NCBI GenBank assembly: GCA_018296165.2
Contig: JACKQL020000040.1
Coordinates: 372,001 to 436,000, forward strand
Length of the DNA: 64,000 bases
Origin: Termitomyces sp. T153
Taxonomy: Eukaryota > Basidiomycota > Agaricomycetes > Agaricales > Lyophyllaceae
Direction: 5' to 3'
Shown: one piece after another, positions 11,346 to 23,520 of the stretch
Position numbering within the stretch: the stretch's first letter is position 1
Layout of the letters: every line of letters begins with the position of its first letter
Program-made: the position numbers and the translations under genes
Notes under the pieces: generated by a model
What the model was told of the DNA's origin: nothing
What the model saw: only the letters and a program-made list of their open reading frames with translations
Database searches by the model: none

Positions 11346-12489
11346 TGTCAGGTTTTGCTGACCATGGGGGCTCAGCTACACTGGGTGAATCCTTACTAGG
11401 TGGAAATGATTCCTTGCACTGATAACTCTGTGTTCAGAGAGGATCTAGGTGTGGGGGATTTGTGAGGATAAGTGATGGGGAGTGATCCAAACAAGTCTGG
11501 GGAGGTCTGGAGAAGTCTAAAATGAGTTGCAGGGAAAGGGTCAGACTTGATGGGGTGCCAGGTACAAGTTTGGAGGCATGTATTGAAGGTGTGGAGTAAG
11601 TGGAGGCTATGTGAGTGATGGGAGTGGAGCCAGAGCTTGATGGAGGATCAATAGAAGTTGATGGGTTCTGGAACCAAGCTTGCAGCAAGGTCTGGGAATG
11701 ATTTAAAGAATGTTGGAGTTTGTAATTGTATGTGCAGAGGTCATAAAGGCATTCAGGTTGAAAGGACTTGAGCATGATAATAGAGACAGAGTTGAACTAG
11801 ACAAGACAGAGTTGAGACAAGATTGAGATGAGAACAAAAATAGATTCAAGCAGAGATACAAAATGATATTGAGATGATAACAGAATTAGAGATGAGACAA
11901 GACCAGGAGACTGAGAGAAAGGGAAATGTAACATGGAATACAAAACACAAGACAGAAACAATCAGAAACACATTAAGTAAGGCAATAGGTAATATCAAGA
12001 CTAGAGTACAAGGTGCTACTCTATGACTTATATACTGACTACTGGAGAGCTCCAGGGGATGGCAGGTGTGGCAGTGGGGCTTGACAGAGCTGTGCAGAGT
12101 CAATGGGTGTCAGTTATAATCAGGGGATGGGCTGCAGTGATATTCTGATGGGATCAGTTGAGGACACAGGCCATCCTGGGGTCATTGTGATGCTCTGGGG
12201 TTGGTTGAGCAAACTAGGGAGATGAGTTGATGATGCATGCTGGAGTCAGAAACAGTGGGGGAGGGTCCTAGGGGCTCAGGAGAGTCAGGGGAAGTGTTGA
12301 CAGCTGCAGGCAAGGTGTCAGAGTTAGCCAGGAGGCTGTTGGGGTTTGCCGGGGAAGTGTTGGAGTTATCCAGAGTGGGTGACATGGATGGGCAAAGATT
12401 GGAGAAGTCAAAGGGGGGGATGGGGATGAACTCCAGGGAAGTGAGGTGGCTGGAAATGAGGTCTGGAGTTCTGGGAATGGGTTATGATA
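11346..12489 (+). repeat. LTR, family A-D, copy A (old, CpG-depleted)
   Basis: This 1144-bp copy starts TGTCAGGTTTTGCTGACC and ends near GTTATGATA. It aligns along its length with the intact 1146-bp LTR at 27784-28929, which starts TGTCAGGTTCCGCTGACC and ends GTTGTGACA. The differences are largely CpG turned into TpG or CpA. A TATATACTGACTAC segment around 12040 is the likely LTR promoter region. It is followed directly by the internal region of the same element, so it is a 5' LTR. Confidence 0.8.
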
Positions 12490-12707
12490 TCACTGCCCCT
12501 TCAGCATCAAGACCCTCAAAATGCCAGGCATGAGTCAGAGATGGGTGGGGGGCATGGGAATTGAAGTCCGAGCAATATTGATCAATCTGCAGCAAGTGGT
12601 GGTGGTGTGGGGAACAAAGTCAAAGCACAATTGTTGTCCATCAAGAAGCTTGTCCTAGGAAATTAAAAGGGAGGAGGGATATACTCTGGTGTTCCTCATT
12701 TCTTTCC

Positions 12708-14349
12708 ATGTCTTCTGCCACGCCATCATCACTTTCTCTATTGCCAACCCCACCCCCCTCTGGTGACAACCACATGGCTGTGTGGGTGGAGTACCAGCAT
12801 TGGCAGTGGGAGTTTGAACAGCAGTGGGACTGTAGAAAGGTGGCTGCAATGAACTGTCATTATGAGTGTGGTGTTTTTTTCTTTCTTTGGAGTCATTGAT
12901 CAAGTTGGGCAGAGTTGTTCTCAGCAGTAGTGAGTTTTCTGGGGATTCCTCTCATATGAGGGGTTTGGAGCCTTCTGACCATTCAGTTCCTGTTGCCCCA
13001 GGGCATTCTGCAAGGCCCAGTCTGGGGGTGGGGATTGTCCATGTTGTTCCAGAGGCAGAAAGGATTCCTCAGGTGCAGGTGATGCCAGAGGTATTTGTGG
13101 GGGCACTGGGGCAGGCACAGGATCCTCCAACCCTGGAGTGGTGCCAGAATGAGGCTCCAGTGAGTCCCTACCTCTTTTTCAGTGTTTGCTGACTAATTGT
13201 TCCAGTGCACTCTCTGTGCTCAGTGGGGGGAGTTGTGTGAGTTTGATGAGCTGATTGCAGGGTCCCACTGTGATACCTCCATCTGCCTTCTGTGTTGTAC
13301 AAGGCACAAAAAGTGTTTGATTTTGTTGGAGTGGTGTGCCACCTGTATTGTCACAGAGCAGGGGTAGGAGGAGAGTTGGGTAAGGGGGCAGCTGGGCAAG
13401 AGTTGGAAGGCCAAGATGTCAGGCCAGGGTTCAGGTTTGGAGGTTGAGGGGGGTGCAGAATGCTTGGGAGAGAAGGTGGGGCCTCTGCAGAGTGAGTGGA
13501 GGGAGGGGGTTCCAGCATCCCATGACAAGGGGAAGCAGAGGGCCTCCCCACTGCCAGAGGTGGGGCTCAACAAGTGGTTGCAGGGTCAGGAATTAATGGT
13601 GGGCCCCCCTGGTCCCCATGTATACTCCTCCAGCTTGAGCACATTACTAGAGCAACTGTCAAGTTTCCCTGAGCCCATGCCCTCAATTATAGAGACATTT
13701 CTTTGTCATTAGGTGGAAGGGTTGTCAAGGATGCTGATGATGTGGGAGGGGGAGCTCTGGAGAACAGGGGAAGATCAAGACACAGCACAAAGGGAGAGAG
13801 ACATACTGCAGTGGGATTATGACATGGTGGTACAAATGGCCATGGCAAGGGTATTGGAGGTGTGCAGTCTGCAAGAACATCTGATGCAGTTGGAGGCACA
13901 GTCTGCAGAGGAGGCAGAGGAATGGTGGAGCCTGTTGAAAGGGGAGGTAGAGGCTGGGAGGCAGTGGGAGGAGTGGCTGGTAAGCGAGGCAGCCTTGGGG
14001 AGTGCAGGGATTTTGTGTAAGTATCCTCCTCTTCTCTCTGATCTCTGCTAACCAATTTGAGTCAGGCTGGGTTTGGGAGCACCAGATCCTCTTGGATGGG
14101 GCTTCTGCTGTGTTTGCATCAATCCAGGACAGGTTTGTGCAGATGCCTATGGACCATCCTTCAGAGTTAGATCAGGAGGTGGTGAGGATGGGATGGTTAT
14201 TGGCAGGGCACCAGCAGCATAATGCAGTGGCCCTGGAGTCATGGTGGGAGGTGGTGGTGGATGTGGAAGAGGAGTTGCCCGGGCTTGCAGAAGTTCTGGC
14301 CATGGTGAGGGCCCAGATGGAGGTGGATTTGGGGGGGGGGAGGGAGTGA
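12708..14349 (+). pseudogene. gag-like coiled-coil gene of the old LTR element, decayed
   Basis: This region is colinear with the gene at 29142-30326 of the younger element. Shared landmarks are a start MSSATPSS (MSSPSIPV in the young copy), a basic segment followed by KGKQRASPLP, a heptad-rich Glu/Arg/Leu stretch, and a C-terminal exon with HQILLDGASAVFASIQD and LPGLAEVLAMVRAQ. Both copies end at the homologous stop. Stops and frame changes interrupt this copy, and it is nearly free of CpG. By position and coiled-coil character it may be a capsid-like or accessory protein of the element; I cannot name a domain. Confidence 0.5.
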
Positions 14350-17300
14350 GGTGGTCTGGAGCTCAAGCCTTTCTTGTTCACTGTCCATTGTCACCATTTA
14401 TTTTCTTTGTTGTCCTATGCTGTATTGTAGTGTGTATATAAAATCTTGGCTTTCTGAGGGAAGTACTCAGTCTCAGGTCATGTGAGGGAAGGGTAAAGAA
14501 TGAAAGACATGCCAGGGTTACTCATGGGAGTTGAATCCCTAGTAAATCCAGAGGCAGAGGTTGAGCCCACTAATGCCATCTATGTTGACTAGTCCTAGAG
14601 TCGACAGGGTTTGGTGGAGCATTGCAGGTGGGGTTCCCAGAGTTTGGTGGGGGCATTGGGGGTTTTCTGCAGGGCTCCAACATGTTTTGAGGGCATTAAT
14701 GGGTGAGGTATTGGTCTGGGCTTGCTTCTTGGGAGTTCAAGCCAAGGTTATGGGTGGTTGTTCTCAGGTCTAGGGCTATGTCAAGCATTTGTTGGGGGAC
14801 CTCCAGGCTTTCAGTATGTTTTGGTGGTGGCTTTAGTTTTTGTTCCAGTGTGGCTGGCTGAGGGGGCAGAGATCTTCTGGCAACTTTGATTTTGCTCCAA
14901 CATTTTGCTCCAACATGACTGACAGAGGGGGGTGGAGGTCTCTTTTTGATAGCAAGAGTGCCAGAGTGAAGTTTGTCCTTGGAGGCAGGGCAGGTTGGAG
15001 ATGGGAGTCCTTGGTGGCATAGCAGTGGGGCTCTGGGGCTGGAGTTGCCATTGTAGTATGCTCAGCAGAGGGCTGTTTTACTTGCCAGCTATGCTGTTGG
15101 TTGGGTTAGCATAGGGGTGGAGATACTTCCTTGAAGTTTGGTTTGCTCATTCTTGCAATTAGTCAATCTCTGAGCATAAGGAGTTGGGTGGGTGACTTTA
15201 AGGGTGGAGGTGTTTGGAGGCTTTTGTTTGGGTGGAGATGTGCTTGGGTAGGGGTTTGTCAAACTTCAGAGTATTGTGTTTTGTCAGAGGCATGTTTAGT
15301 TAGGCATTTGCTGTCCTCCAGAGTATTATATTTTGTGCCTGGTTGGGGTTTTGCTGTGCTCCAGAGTGTGGGTGAAGGGTTGTGCTTGGTTGGGGTTTGT
15401 AAGTTCTAGGCCAGTCATGTGACATTCCTTCTCATTTCTGGCTAAAGATAAGTCCAGAGATGGGTAGGGGAGTCTTACATGTTTCTGGTGTTCTTGGAGC
15501 TTGGGGTGCTGCTGGAGTTTGTCAGAACAAGTGTATTCTGAGTCTGGGGCATGGGTTTGTCTTTTTTGGAGTAGGAATTGGTAGTCCAGAGGTAGTGCAG
15601 AGGTGGGTGGGTGGATGATTCTTCTTGGTGGAGTTGCTTTTGGAGTGAGGGAGGAGTTCAGAGCTGTTATTCCACAGGTTGTTCTTCCTGGGGGTTGGAG
15701 CAGGTGGTGTGAAGGTGGCACAATAGGTGGGTTGGCTGCTCGCTCATTGGTGGAGTTGATTCAAGGATTGTATTGGGGGGTCCAGTGTTGTATTGGAGGT
15801 CCAGCAGCAGTTTTGTCTCTTCCTAGGGTGGTGCTAGCAGACTGGAGGGGTGCAAGGGTTGGTGGAGTGCTGGTTTGTTGGTGGAGCTCTTCTGGGGTTG
15901 TGGAGTGTGGGTGGAGTTGATCTAGGAGTGAGCTTAGTGAGTTATTTCTTCTTCTGGAGTAGGAGCTAAGGGTCCAGAGTTAGCATGGGGGCTGGTCAGC
16001 AGATGGCTTGCCAATGGAGTTGTCTTTGGAGATGGTGCTGAGCAGGAGAAAGGGGTCTGGTGGTGTGTTTTGTTGGTCCATTCTTCCCAGCACAAGCACC
16101 AGAGATCCAGAAGTAATGTAAAGGTTGGGTTGGCTTGTTGGCAGGGTTGTAGCAGAGGTTGCACTGGGAAAAGAGGGGGTCCAGAGTGAAGTTTACCTCC
16201 TTATTCAAATCAGCACAACATGTAAACATTTAATGGAAGTTACCACTGAGTGGCAGAGTTGTTGGATAAGTGGTGGTAGTCCCCAAAGTTGTGCTTGGAT
16301 GTGGTGGGTGCATTCTAGTTGCTTGCTGAGAGCTTGGGTGGGTCAGACTGTTGCCCAGACAGCGAAAACATTGTTTATATTGGGGAGTGGTTGTCCACAA
16401 ATGCTGGAGGGTGGTGGGGAAGTTGGTCACACAAGAATATCACTTGAGACTCTCAGGGGGTCACAGTGGGCATGGGGCAATTCTCCATTCATACTCCAGA
16501 GCAGTCTAGAGGTCATTTTTTAATGGGGTGGAGAGAGGTCTTGGCACTGCAGAGTGATCAACAGGATCTCTGATCAGGGAAAAGGGGTACTGCTTCTTTT
16601 GGAGGACATCATTGATCCCTTGATCACTGAAGTGGAGATGGAGGAGCCATTCATTTTCCTTGGTGTTTGGGTCAACCTCCAGTGGATGTGGTTGGGTTGC
16701 ATGGTGCATTGCCAAGCTTGGGAGAAACTACTTTAGATGTCCAGAACTTGTTCTTTCACTGGGTGATTGATTTTGTCAGAGAGGCAGGGAGCACAACGGT
16801 GGGGTTTGTGACTCTGGTGGCAGAGGTTGGGTGCATGATGTCCTTCCTTGTTAGTGGGTGGAAATGGTGGTGGCACTTCTTCAATGTTGATTCAGAGGTG
16901 AATGGTGGTTGATACAACTCTTTTCTTAGAGAATACATCAGCGAACTTATGACACTCCAGAAACTACTTTGGATGGGATTTGTCTTCCCATTGCTCTGGC
17001 AGTGTGGTTCCTGTTTATAGACATCTTTTTGAGGCTGGTAGTTGAGGTTTTTGAAATTGCAGAGTGTGTGCATTGTGGATGGGCTGGTGTTGGAAGCTCC
17101 CTAGATGGATGTTGGAGTCAAAATGGGGGTTCCAGAGCTGTGTTGCCAGGGGCTGGAGGTGTGGGGAAGAGTGTCTGGGGTTGCCTGGAGTTGTGGATTA
17201 AGGCACCTTGGATCCTTCTGCAGAGTTTTCAGAGTTGTTGGGGTTTCTCAAATCACTTTGGAAGGGGGGGGGGAAACCTCCAAGGGGTGCTTGGGAATGT

Positions 17301-17800
17301 ATTCTTTGTTGTTGAGGCTTTGGGATTCAAGATGGTTGGGTGTGGAGTTTGTAACACAGTTCCAGAGGTGATGGCAGGGTTCTTTGCTTCCTTTGAAGAA
17401 CATGTCAGTGAGTTTGTGATACTCCAGGAGAACTACTTCATATAGAATTCTCTTTTTCCTATCATCTGTTTAGTGGGATGACTTCTGCACTGGAGAGGTG
17501 TTCTTTTGCTAGAAGTGGTGTGATTTGTTTGTTGAGGGATGGAGGTCCCATCTTGTAAAGTGTGTGCAGAGCAAGTTGGCATCAAGCATTTGGATGCCAG
17601 GGGCTCTGGAATGATTTGGAGGGGGTGTTGAAGTAATGCCAGAGGGGTCTGGGGTTGTCCAGCATTGTAGGTCAGGGTGCTGTAGTTGTTGTGTCAACTT
17701 TTAGATTTGTTGGAGGTGCCTTCAGGGTGTATTTCAAGGATGTTGGGGTGGAGGGGTGTCTTCCTTTCTTTCTTGACCACCTTGAGGCTTGGGAGTTCTT
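14350..17800 (+). mobile_element. non-coding internal region of the old LTR element, 3' truncated
   Basis: The sequence is G/T-rich with many dispersed copies of a CTCCAGAGTGTTG-like motif, whose young counterpart reads CTCCGGAGTGTTG. It parallels 30330 to about 32700 of the young element, including the shared GAATCCCTAGTAAATCC landmark near 14530. No reverse transcriptase, integrase or protease motif is visible on either strand. Similarity ends near 17.8 kb before any 3' LTR, so the element is truncated there. Confidence 0.6.
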
Positions 17801-17826
17801 AAAGTAACACTAGCCCAAAACCACAA

Positions 17827-18595
17827 GTGGGAGATTATGTAGATCATTTTCTTCCCTCTTCCATCATTCAAATTCACATGCCTATGCTCTCTTCAGACTA
17901 TCCATTAAACAATGTCACTGATATCCCCATAGCCAGAATTGCCTGCCCAACATGTGGCCATCCTACTTCACCTGTTCTTCCCACTCCAGCTACTATTCTT
18001 GAGCATGTGCTTAAGCCTCCTCCTGAGCTCCCCAGGTTTGATAACAACCATGATGAGCTTGTTTTCATGTGTGAAGCTGTTTGGCCACTTGATGAGCAAG
18101 CACAGGAGCTTCCACTACTCAAGGACCAAGTACAGGACATTCTGTGTGTGTGTAATGCCATTGCACATGGCAATCTGTTGCAAAAGTTTAAAGTGCCAGT
18201 GCAGGGAGTAGTCATGGTGCAGCTCAAGGACATTATCAACAAAATTGTCCACAAACTTGGTCAGTTTACAAAGTAAGTCTTTTGAATCAGTCAGGAAGTT
18301 GGTACAAAAGGGTGTGTTTTATTGAAATTATTATTATCTTTTGTTCTAATCATCTTGACAGTAAATTTGGTAGTCAGGTGCTCATTCTCAATGTTGAAGG
18401 AACATGGTGCAAACTTATAGGCATTGTCAACAAACTCACTGCAAATCTAGCTAATCAGGTTCAGTCAATTGCCAAAGTCACTAAAGCCATTGCTCATGGA
18501 GACCTCTCCAAGCAAATTGAAGTCAATGCCTAAGGATAAATCTTGGACCATTGAGTATGGGCTGTTGCAAGCATGGCAGACTTAAAATCTAGGTA
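17827..18595 (+). pseudogene. fragment of a Nik1/Os-1-type group III histidine kinase (HAMP repeats)
   Basis: Exon 17827-18311, a 50-bp GT..AG intron (18312-18361) and an exon from 18362 encode sequence typical of the HAMP-repeat region of fungal group III hybrid histidine kinases, the osmosensing and fungicide-target family. Landmarks are VPVQGVVMVQLKDIINKIV, ISQEVGTKG, NVEGTWCKLIGIVNKL, and IAKVTKAIAHGDLSKQIEV. An N-terminal segment with CPTCGHPTSP precedes them. In-frame stops occur at conserved positions; where the family has Arg the codon is TGA (CGA to TGA), and others replace Glu. The kinase and receiver domains are absent. It sits between mobile elements and is CpG-depleted, so it is a dead fragment, possibly captured or copied by a transposon. 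Confidence 0.75.
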
Positions 18596-19439
18596 CTAAT
18601 AATATATTGTATGATCCAAGTACACTGTCAACATCTACTGTATGTCATCACTATTGGGGTACCAATGCCCATTGTTACTTACCAACACATCAATTGAATT
18701 ATCATGTAATAGATAAGGCTTATGTGTACAACACAACAGTTGCAGTCCTTCCTCTACAAGTGCTCAAGTCCAGATGGTCCACTGATTTGCCATCTTTCAG
18801 CATTGTATGACCTGTATCTATGCTATTATGATACCATACTACACCTGATTCATCAAAAAATCTAGAGGTAAAATGATGTCCTCCAAAATAGATAATGCCT
18901 CTGATGATGTATTCACAATCAACAAAATATATGCTCAAAACTATGAACTTCAGTGTTCAATAACACGTAAACAGAGGATACATCAATCATGATTATTGGA
19001 GGTGCTTGAAGAAAGGTCAAAGTACATTCAAGTCTGTTATTGCATGTGTGGCAGTGTAAGTTTGTTTCTAGCAATGCACCCCTTATACTATCCTGTATAC
19101 TTGAATGGTTGTCATTGAGCAATACAATCTGAGCTGACCATGTATGGAAAATCCCTCTTCCATCAGCAAAATGGTTGTTTTAATACTTCATCAAGTATGG
19201 CATGGGACCCATTGTATGAACAAAGCAACATGACAGAGTATTTCTTAGCCATATTAGGTCATTATCACAATTTTATATACTTACTAGGTTTTATTATCTT
19301 AGTAGCCTGCATATATTTTAATCAAGCATGTTGGCCCAAACATAAACAGTACCAAGTCTGTTAGCCTGGATATAAGCAAAACCAAGTTTGATTTGCTCAA
19401 GAAATCATATGTTATTCAGATGATTGAATATCAGTTTAC
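18596..19439. other. no gene recognised
   Basis: CpG-poor sequence with short frames. The plus frame 19140-19364 has a hydrophobic C-terminal segment but no recognisable family. Most likely old repeat DNA between the kinase fragment and the Plavaka relic. Confidence 0.45.
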
Positions 19440-21019
19440 TCATTGGTAATGAGTTCCTTCCAGACAGCTTGGATGAGTTCATGTCAAAGGAATGTGGTGA
19501 TTCAGGGTGTGGCTGACATGTCAAATCATTTGTGATATTTGTCCTTCACAATATCAGGCAACTAGAAGATTTCAATGTAAGAACATATGTAATATGTACA
19601 AATAGATAGCACATACTGATGGTAGATAAGCCAAATGATGAGCAGAAAAGCTATTGGATTTACACCAAACATACTTAGACAGTCCACCAAATCAGATATA
19701 GAGAGGCCATAGTGATTCTGCACAGAAATTTGTCAATTGAGTCAAATCAGAGTAGAGCATCAATGGTACAACAACTCTCTCAAGGTCACAGCATCTGACT
19801 GGAGTGATACTGGCTTTCAACTCTAGAAAATGGTCCAATGTATAAACATCATTGCAGACATGTGGTTGGGTTCATGATCTGAAGGCTTTCAGAAGAGCTT
19901 GTACCTAGTCCAATGGAAGTTTTCTGCAACTAAATTCTGGATCCCTGACTTGAATACTTCAACAATGTCTCAATGAAAAAAATCAATCTTTAAAGTAGGT
20001 GCACATGTCTCAGATTGATATGATCTACTTGTGTGCAGCAGTGGAAGATAAACTGAACTTTTCCTCCATCTGTCACTGGAAAACCACTCAGGAAGTGATG
20101 AGAAGTGAGCATTCTCACTTGTCTCAATGTAAGAGTCATCAAGTTGTTTATTTTCTTGAGCTGTGCTAAATCCTTTGAAGTGTTTGCATTTAAAATCAGG
20201 AGCTAGTATGACAGATTTGACTAGGTGATTGAGAGTGGATAGACTCAGTAGCTTTAAGGAGTAGAACCAGGCCATGAGGCAGAAAACAGAGGAATTGAGA
20301 ATTGGAAAGAATATGTTGGTCAGTATATCTGAGTTCTTGCCAAATTCCTGAGTAGTAAGGCCAAACATGGCAAGTGAATCAGAAGGTTGATCATTGATGT
20401 CCTCTTGTACAAAGGTGGGTACATCTGCAATGTGATATATGGTAAGATTTTTATCAGGATCTTGAGATGGTTTAACATTGTAATGAAAAAATAAGCCCAT
20501 TTTGTCCAGCTCAGTTTCAAAACAAGATAGTTGAGGAGGAGTGGGTAGTAACCTGGGCAGCTCTAATTCTACCTGTTCTGCATGATGTTGCTTGGCCTGG
20601 CATACATCATCCAAGTGAGAGTATTGTTCATTGAATTGACATAGAGGTTGTGGATCTAATGGCAGAAAATTGACAAGGTGGCAAGGGGTCTTTTGAATAC
20701 ACTTTTCAGGCAGCAGAGAGGGTAATCTTCTAGATTCAAGATCTAGCAGCTGATCAGGTTGAGGACTAGGTGGCACAGCATCAATGTCTAAAATAATTGA
20801 AGTTGAATTTGTGTGGACCTGTAAATTGAAAGTTAACAAATATTGAAGGTTCAAGAATATTATACTTACAGTAGCTGAATGTCTTGCAATGGACAAAGAC
20901 AAGGTACTAACAGGAGGGGCACAAACAACAAGAGGTTTCCATTTGGGGCATTGAGAGTGATAGTTGTTCAATTGTTGACAATCATCATAGGCCTGGTTAC
21001 AATATATACACTTGAACAT
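19440..21019 (-). pseudogene. Plavaka-type (CACTA/CMC-like) transposase relic, N-terminal half
   Basis: The minus strand begins MFKCIYCNQAYDD, a degenerate zinc finger (C-x2-C followed by YHSQC) as found at the start of fungal Plavaka-type proteins. An intron at 20819-20869 (51 bp, GTAAGT..TTTACAG) is intact. After a proline-rich linker come LNSSVFCLMAWFY and LVKSVILAPDF, then, with stops and frame changes, KPSD, LPDIVKDKYHK and HELIQAVWKELITNE. In the family these precede the catalytic region. The catalytic core and terminal inverted repeats were not found, so the element is truncated. Family assignment is from remembered patterns. Confidence 0.6.
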
Positions 21020-21639
21020 TACAATGCTATTGCTGAAATATAACAGCCAACAAGTCTATGCCAACTAGTTAGCCATTGTAATCATTTAGTGAGAAAGGTA
21101 TGCCTATTGGCTTGTATTGTCATGGGACTCAAGTCAGGTGCTCTTGCAGTGACATGACTTTGATTGATGCATCTGCCCAGCATAATCACATCTAGTTACT
21201 ACCACTATCATGCACCATAATGTCTCTCTTCATCATGCCCCTGATCAATGAATTATAAATAGTAACAATAAAGATCAAAATACTCATCAAACACTCCAAC
21301 TGTCCTCTGTTTTGAAGAGGCCATGTGAAAAACCATTGGACAGTTGGACATCATTTTTGGAGGCCCTCAAGGCTGGAATCACTCCAGCTACATGTCAAGG
21401 AAAAGAATTGTATGTATTTATCCATTTTTTTTTGGTGATAACACAATGGTTTTTGCAAGACTGGACCATTGGAACCTTATTATCATGCATGGAAGCTTAT
21501 TCCATGACTAATCAATCCTTTTCTGGAGCTCAATGCTATGTTTATGCATGGACTTGTGTCTCTGAATCTGATAGATATTAAGGAGACTGGCTTGGAGGAC
21601 AGATGTAAATATTATGGACAAGAAAGAAGAGTACATTCT

Positions 21640-21935
21640 TATTTGCATTACTAGAACAAAAAAACTGACTATATGCATATATATTTATCTGCTTAGTTAC
21701 CATGAGTTACCCACTAGCAAGAAAATCAATCTCAATGCATTCCAAGAGATTGCAAAATTGACTCCTTGTAAGGGCAACCTCTGGGAGTGGTGGCTAGATC
21801 ACACAGCTAGTAGAGGGGAATCTGAAGTATATATTAGCAAGGTAGCCAACAATACAAATAGTAACTAATCACCTAGCAGAGGGGAATTCAAAGAGAACAA
21901 GTCTAAGGATCCCTGCTGCTCAGTGCAGTGCATCA
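21640..21935 (-). repeat. LTR fragment of gypsy-2 family, inverted relative to the copy at 63628
   Basis: Read on the minus strand from 21935, the sequence starts TGATGCACTGCACTGAGCAG. It then follows the plus-strand sequence at 63628 onward closely: GGATCCTTAGACTTGTTCT, the CTCTGCTAGGTGATTAG landmark, GCTGTGTGA, GGTTGCCCTT. Similarity fades towards about 21640. It is probably a solo or truncated LTR. Both copies are CpG-poor. Confidence 0.7.
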
Positions 21936-22273
21936 GTGGGCAGTGGAACAACTGTACAGAGGGCTGGAGCTAGCCCTAACCCTACAGGAATGCTCCATGA
22001 AGAACCATGAGAAGTTCTGAGAGTCTCCAGAGATCTCTGGGGGCCAGCAATGAGCTGTGGAAATTGCCACAGAGGTTGGAAATGGAAGTTGGAAGTTGGA
22101 AATGGAAGTCCCCTGACACTCCTTGACTCAAAGACATACTGAAAAAATTATGCAAAAGTTTCAATGGAGAAGACTATCACCAGAATGCTATCCACAAACT
22201 TGTGGACATGGTATGTCTACACCCTGCCTCATTTAACTTGACTAATGGATAATTTCAATTTTCCAAAGGTGCA
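21936..22273. other. no gene recognised
   Basis: CpG-poor spacer containing a direct repetition of GGAAATGGAAGT and GTTGGAAGTTGG-like words near 22075-22110. No coding signal is visible. Confidence 0.4.
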
Positions 22274-22884
22274 TTGAGCACATGTACTACCAATACATAT
22301 AAGATGTCTAATGATCTGATTTGGCTTCTCCAGACATCAGCCTTCAGACCATTCATATCCAACCCTCTGATAGCTTTCTTGCATGATAAGACTTTGCAAG
22401 GTTTCAATCACATCAATACAGGTTGGTTGCTCTGCCCTGCACAATATGCTGAAAAATATACCAGCAATGAGACATAAGTTATCATATGTTTGTTGACATT
22501 TTATTAATAGATTTTATCAGATTCCTACTTGCTTTACATGATGGTTGTGTTGAAGTTGCAGCACATAATTTTCCACTGTTCCTGTATAACAAAACACATA
22601 GGGTCAAAGTCAATGGCAGTGGCAGAATCTTACAAGGGCTGTGTTGTGGTCCTTTTATGATTGTTGTAAGTGAAAATGCCTATTCTAATAGTTGGTCATT
22701 GATCTTGTATTACTATAAGTGTGTAGGGACATGTTCTTTGGATCTGCCTGCCATTCAGTGTGCAGAGAAGTACACCATAAAAGCCCCAATTGCCACCAAA
22801 TACAGCATTTCAACTATTATACCTGCAATTATTTCTTATGTTGCAATCCAGGTGCAATCTCAATCTTTTAATATCACTGATTGA
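22274..22884 (+). pseudogene. DUF6698-like fungal ORF relic
   Basis: The plus strand shows GFNHINTGWLLCPAQYAEKY, then FIRFLLALHDGCVEVAAHNFPLFLY, GLCCGPFMIV and ISYVAIQVQSQSFNITD. This series resembles the basidiomycete DUF6698 family, proteins of unknown function that often accompany mobile elements: a GFNH..RLLCP block, a region with a short Tyr or Pro segment, then a GPFM/I block and a C-terminal AYVAVQ..F helix. Frame changes between the blocks and CpG depletion indicate decay. Function unknown. Confidence 0.45.
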
Positions 22885-23184
22885 TTGCTAATTGTGTGTT
22901 AGTGTTAGTGTCTTAAGCTCAACTTCACAGTGGAGAGTGCAAAATGGGGTTCTTTCTATGTCAGATTTTTATTACAACATTCTGAACCTTTTCTCAAATC
23001 TCCCATCCAATAAATGGGCATGCAATACTCTGCTTTTCTGGAATAAGTAAAGATATATCTGATATACTACCCTAGCTAATTGTATCTTTTCCAGAACATT
23101 TTTCAATGACAATGGTACCATCTGATTTAAGCACAGGGTTGCACCACCACCTCCAAAACCAGAAAGTGATGTCTCATGCCTGAA

Positions 23185-23520
23185 GAGAACCTAACATGAG
23201 GAATGAGAGTGAATGCAAGAAACAGGAGCACAAGAAACATCAACACATGGAACATGAATGTGAGGAACATGAGTGGGAGGAACATTGACATGTAGAACAT
23301 AAACATGAGGAATGTCAGCATGAGGAACACTACTGTGATGAACATGAACACCTGTATGAAGAACATGAGTGTGAGGAGATAAATACTGAAGGTTGGCATG
23401 GATTCCAGCACAAACACCAGCATGAGGAGATTGATCCTCAAGATCAGCATAGAGGATGCAAATGCAAATGCCAGCATGAGGGGATTGAGCCTAAAGGTCA
23501 GCAAAGATGTTGGGGCACAG
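23185..23520 (+). repeat. imperfect minisatellite around AACATGAGG; His/Glu-rich in one plus frame
   Basis: Degenerate units of about 9-18 bases built on GAACATGAG(G) repeat over roughly 330 bases. One plus-strand frame reads as a His/Glu/Cys-rich series (for example EHKHEECQHEEH) with one stop. The opposite strand gives a Phe/Leu/Met-rich hydrophobic frame, which is the complement of the same repeat and should not be read as a membrane protein. It may be the relic of a histidine-rich repeat protein. Confidence 0.55.
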
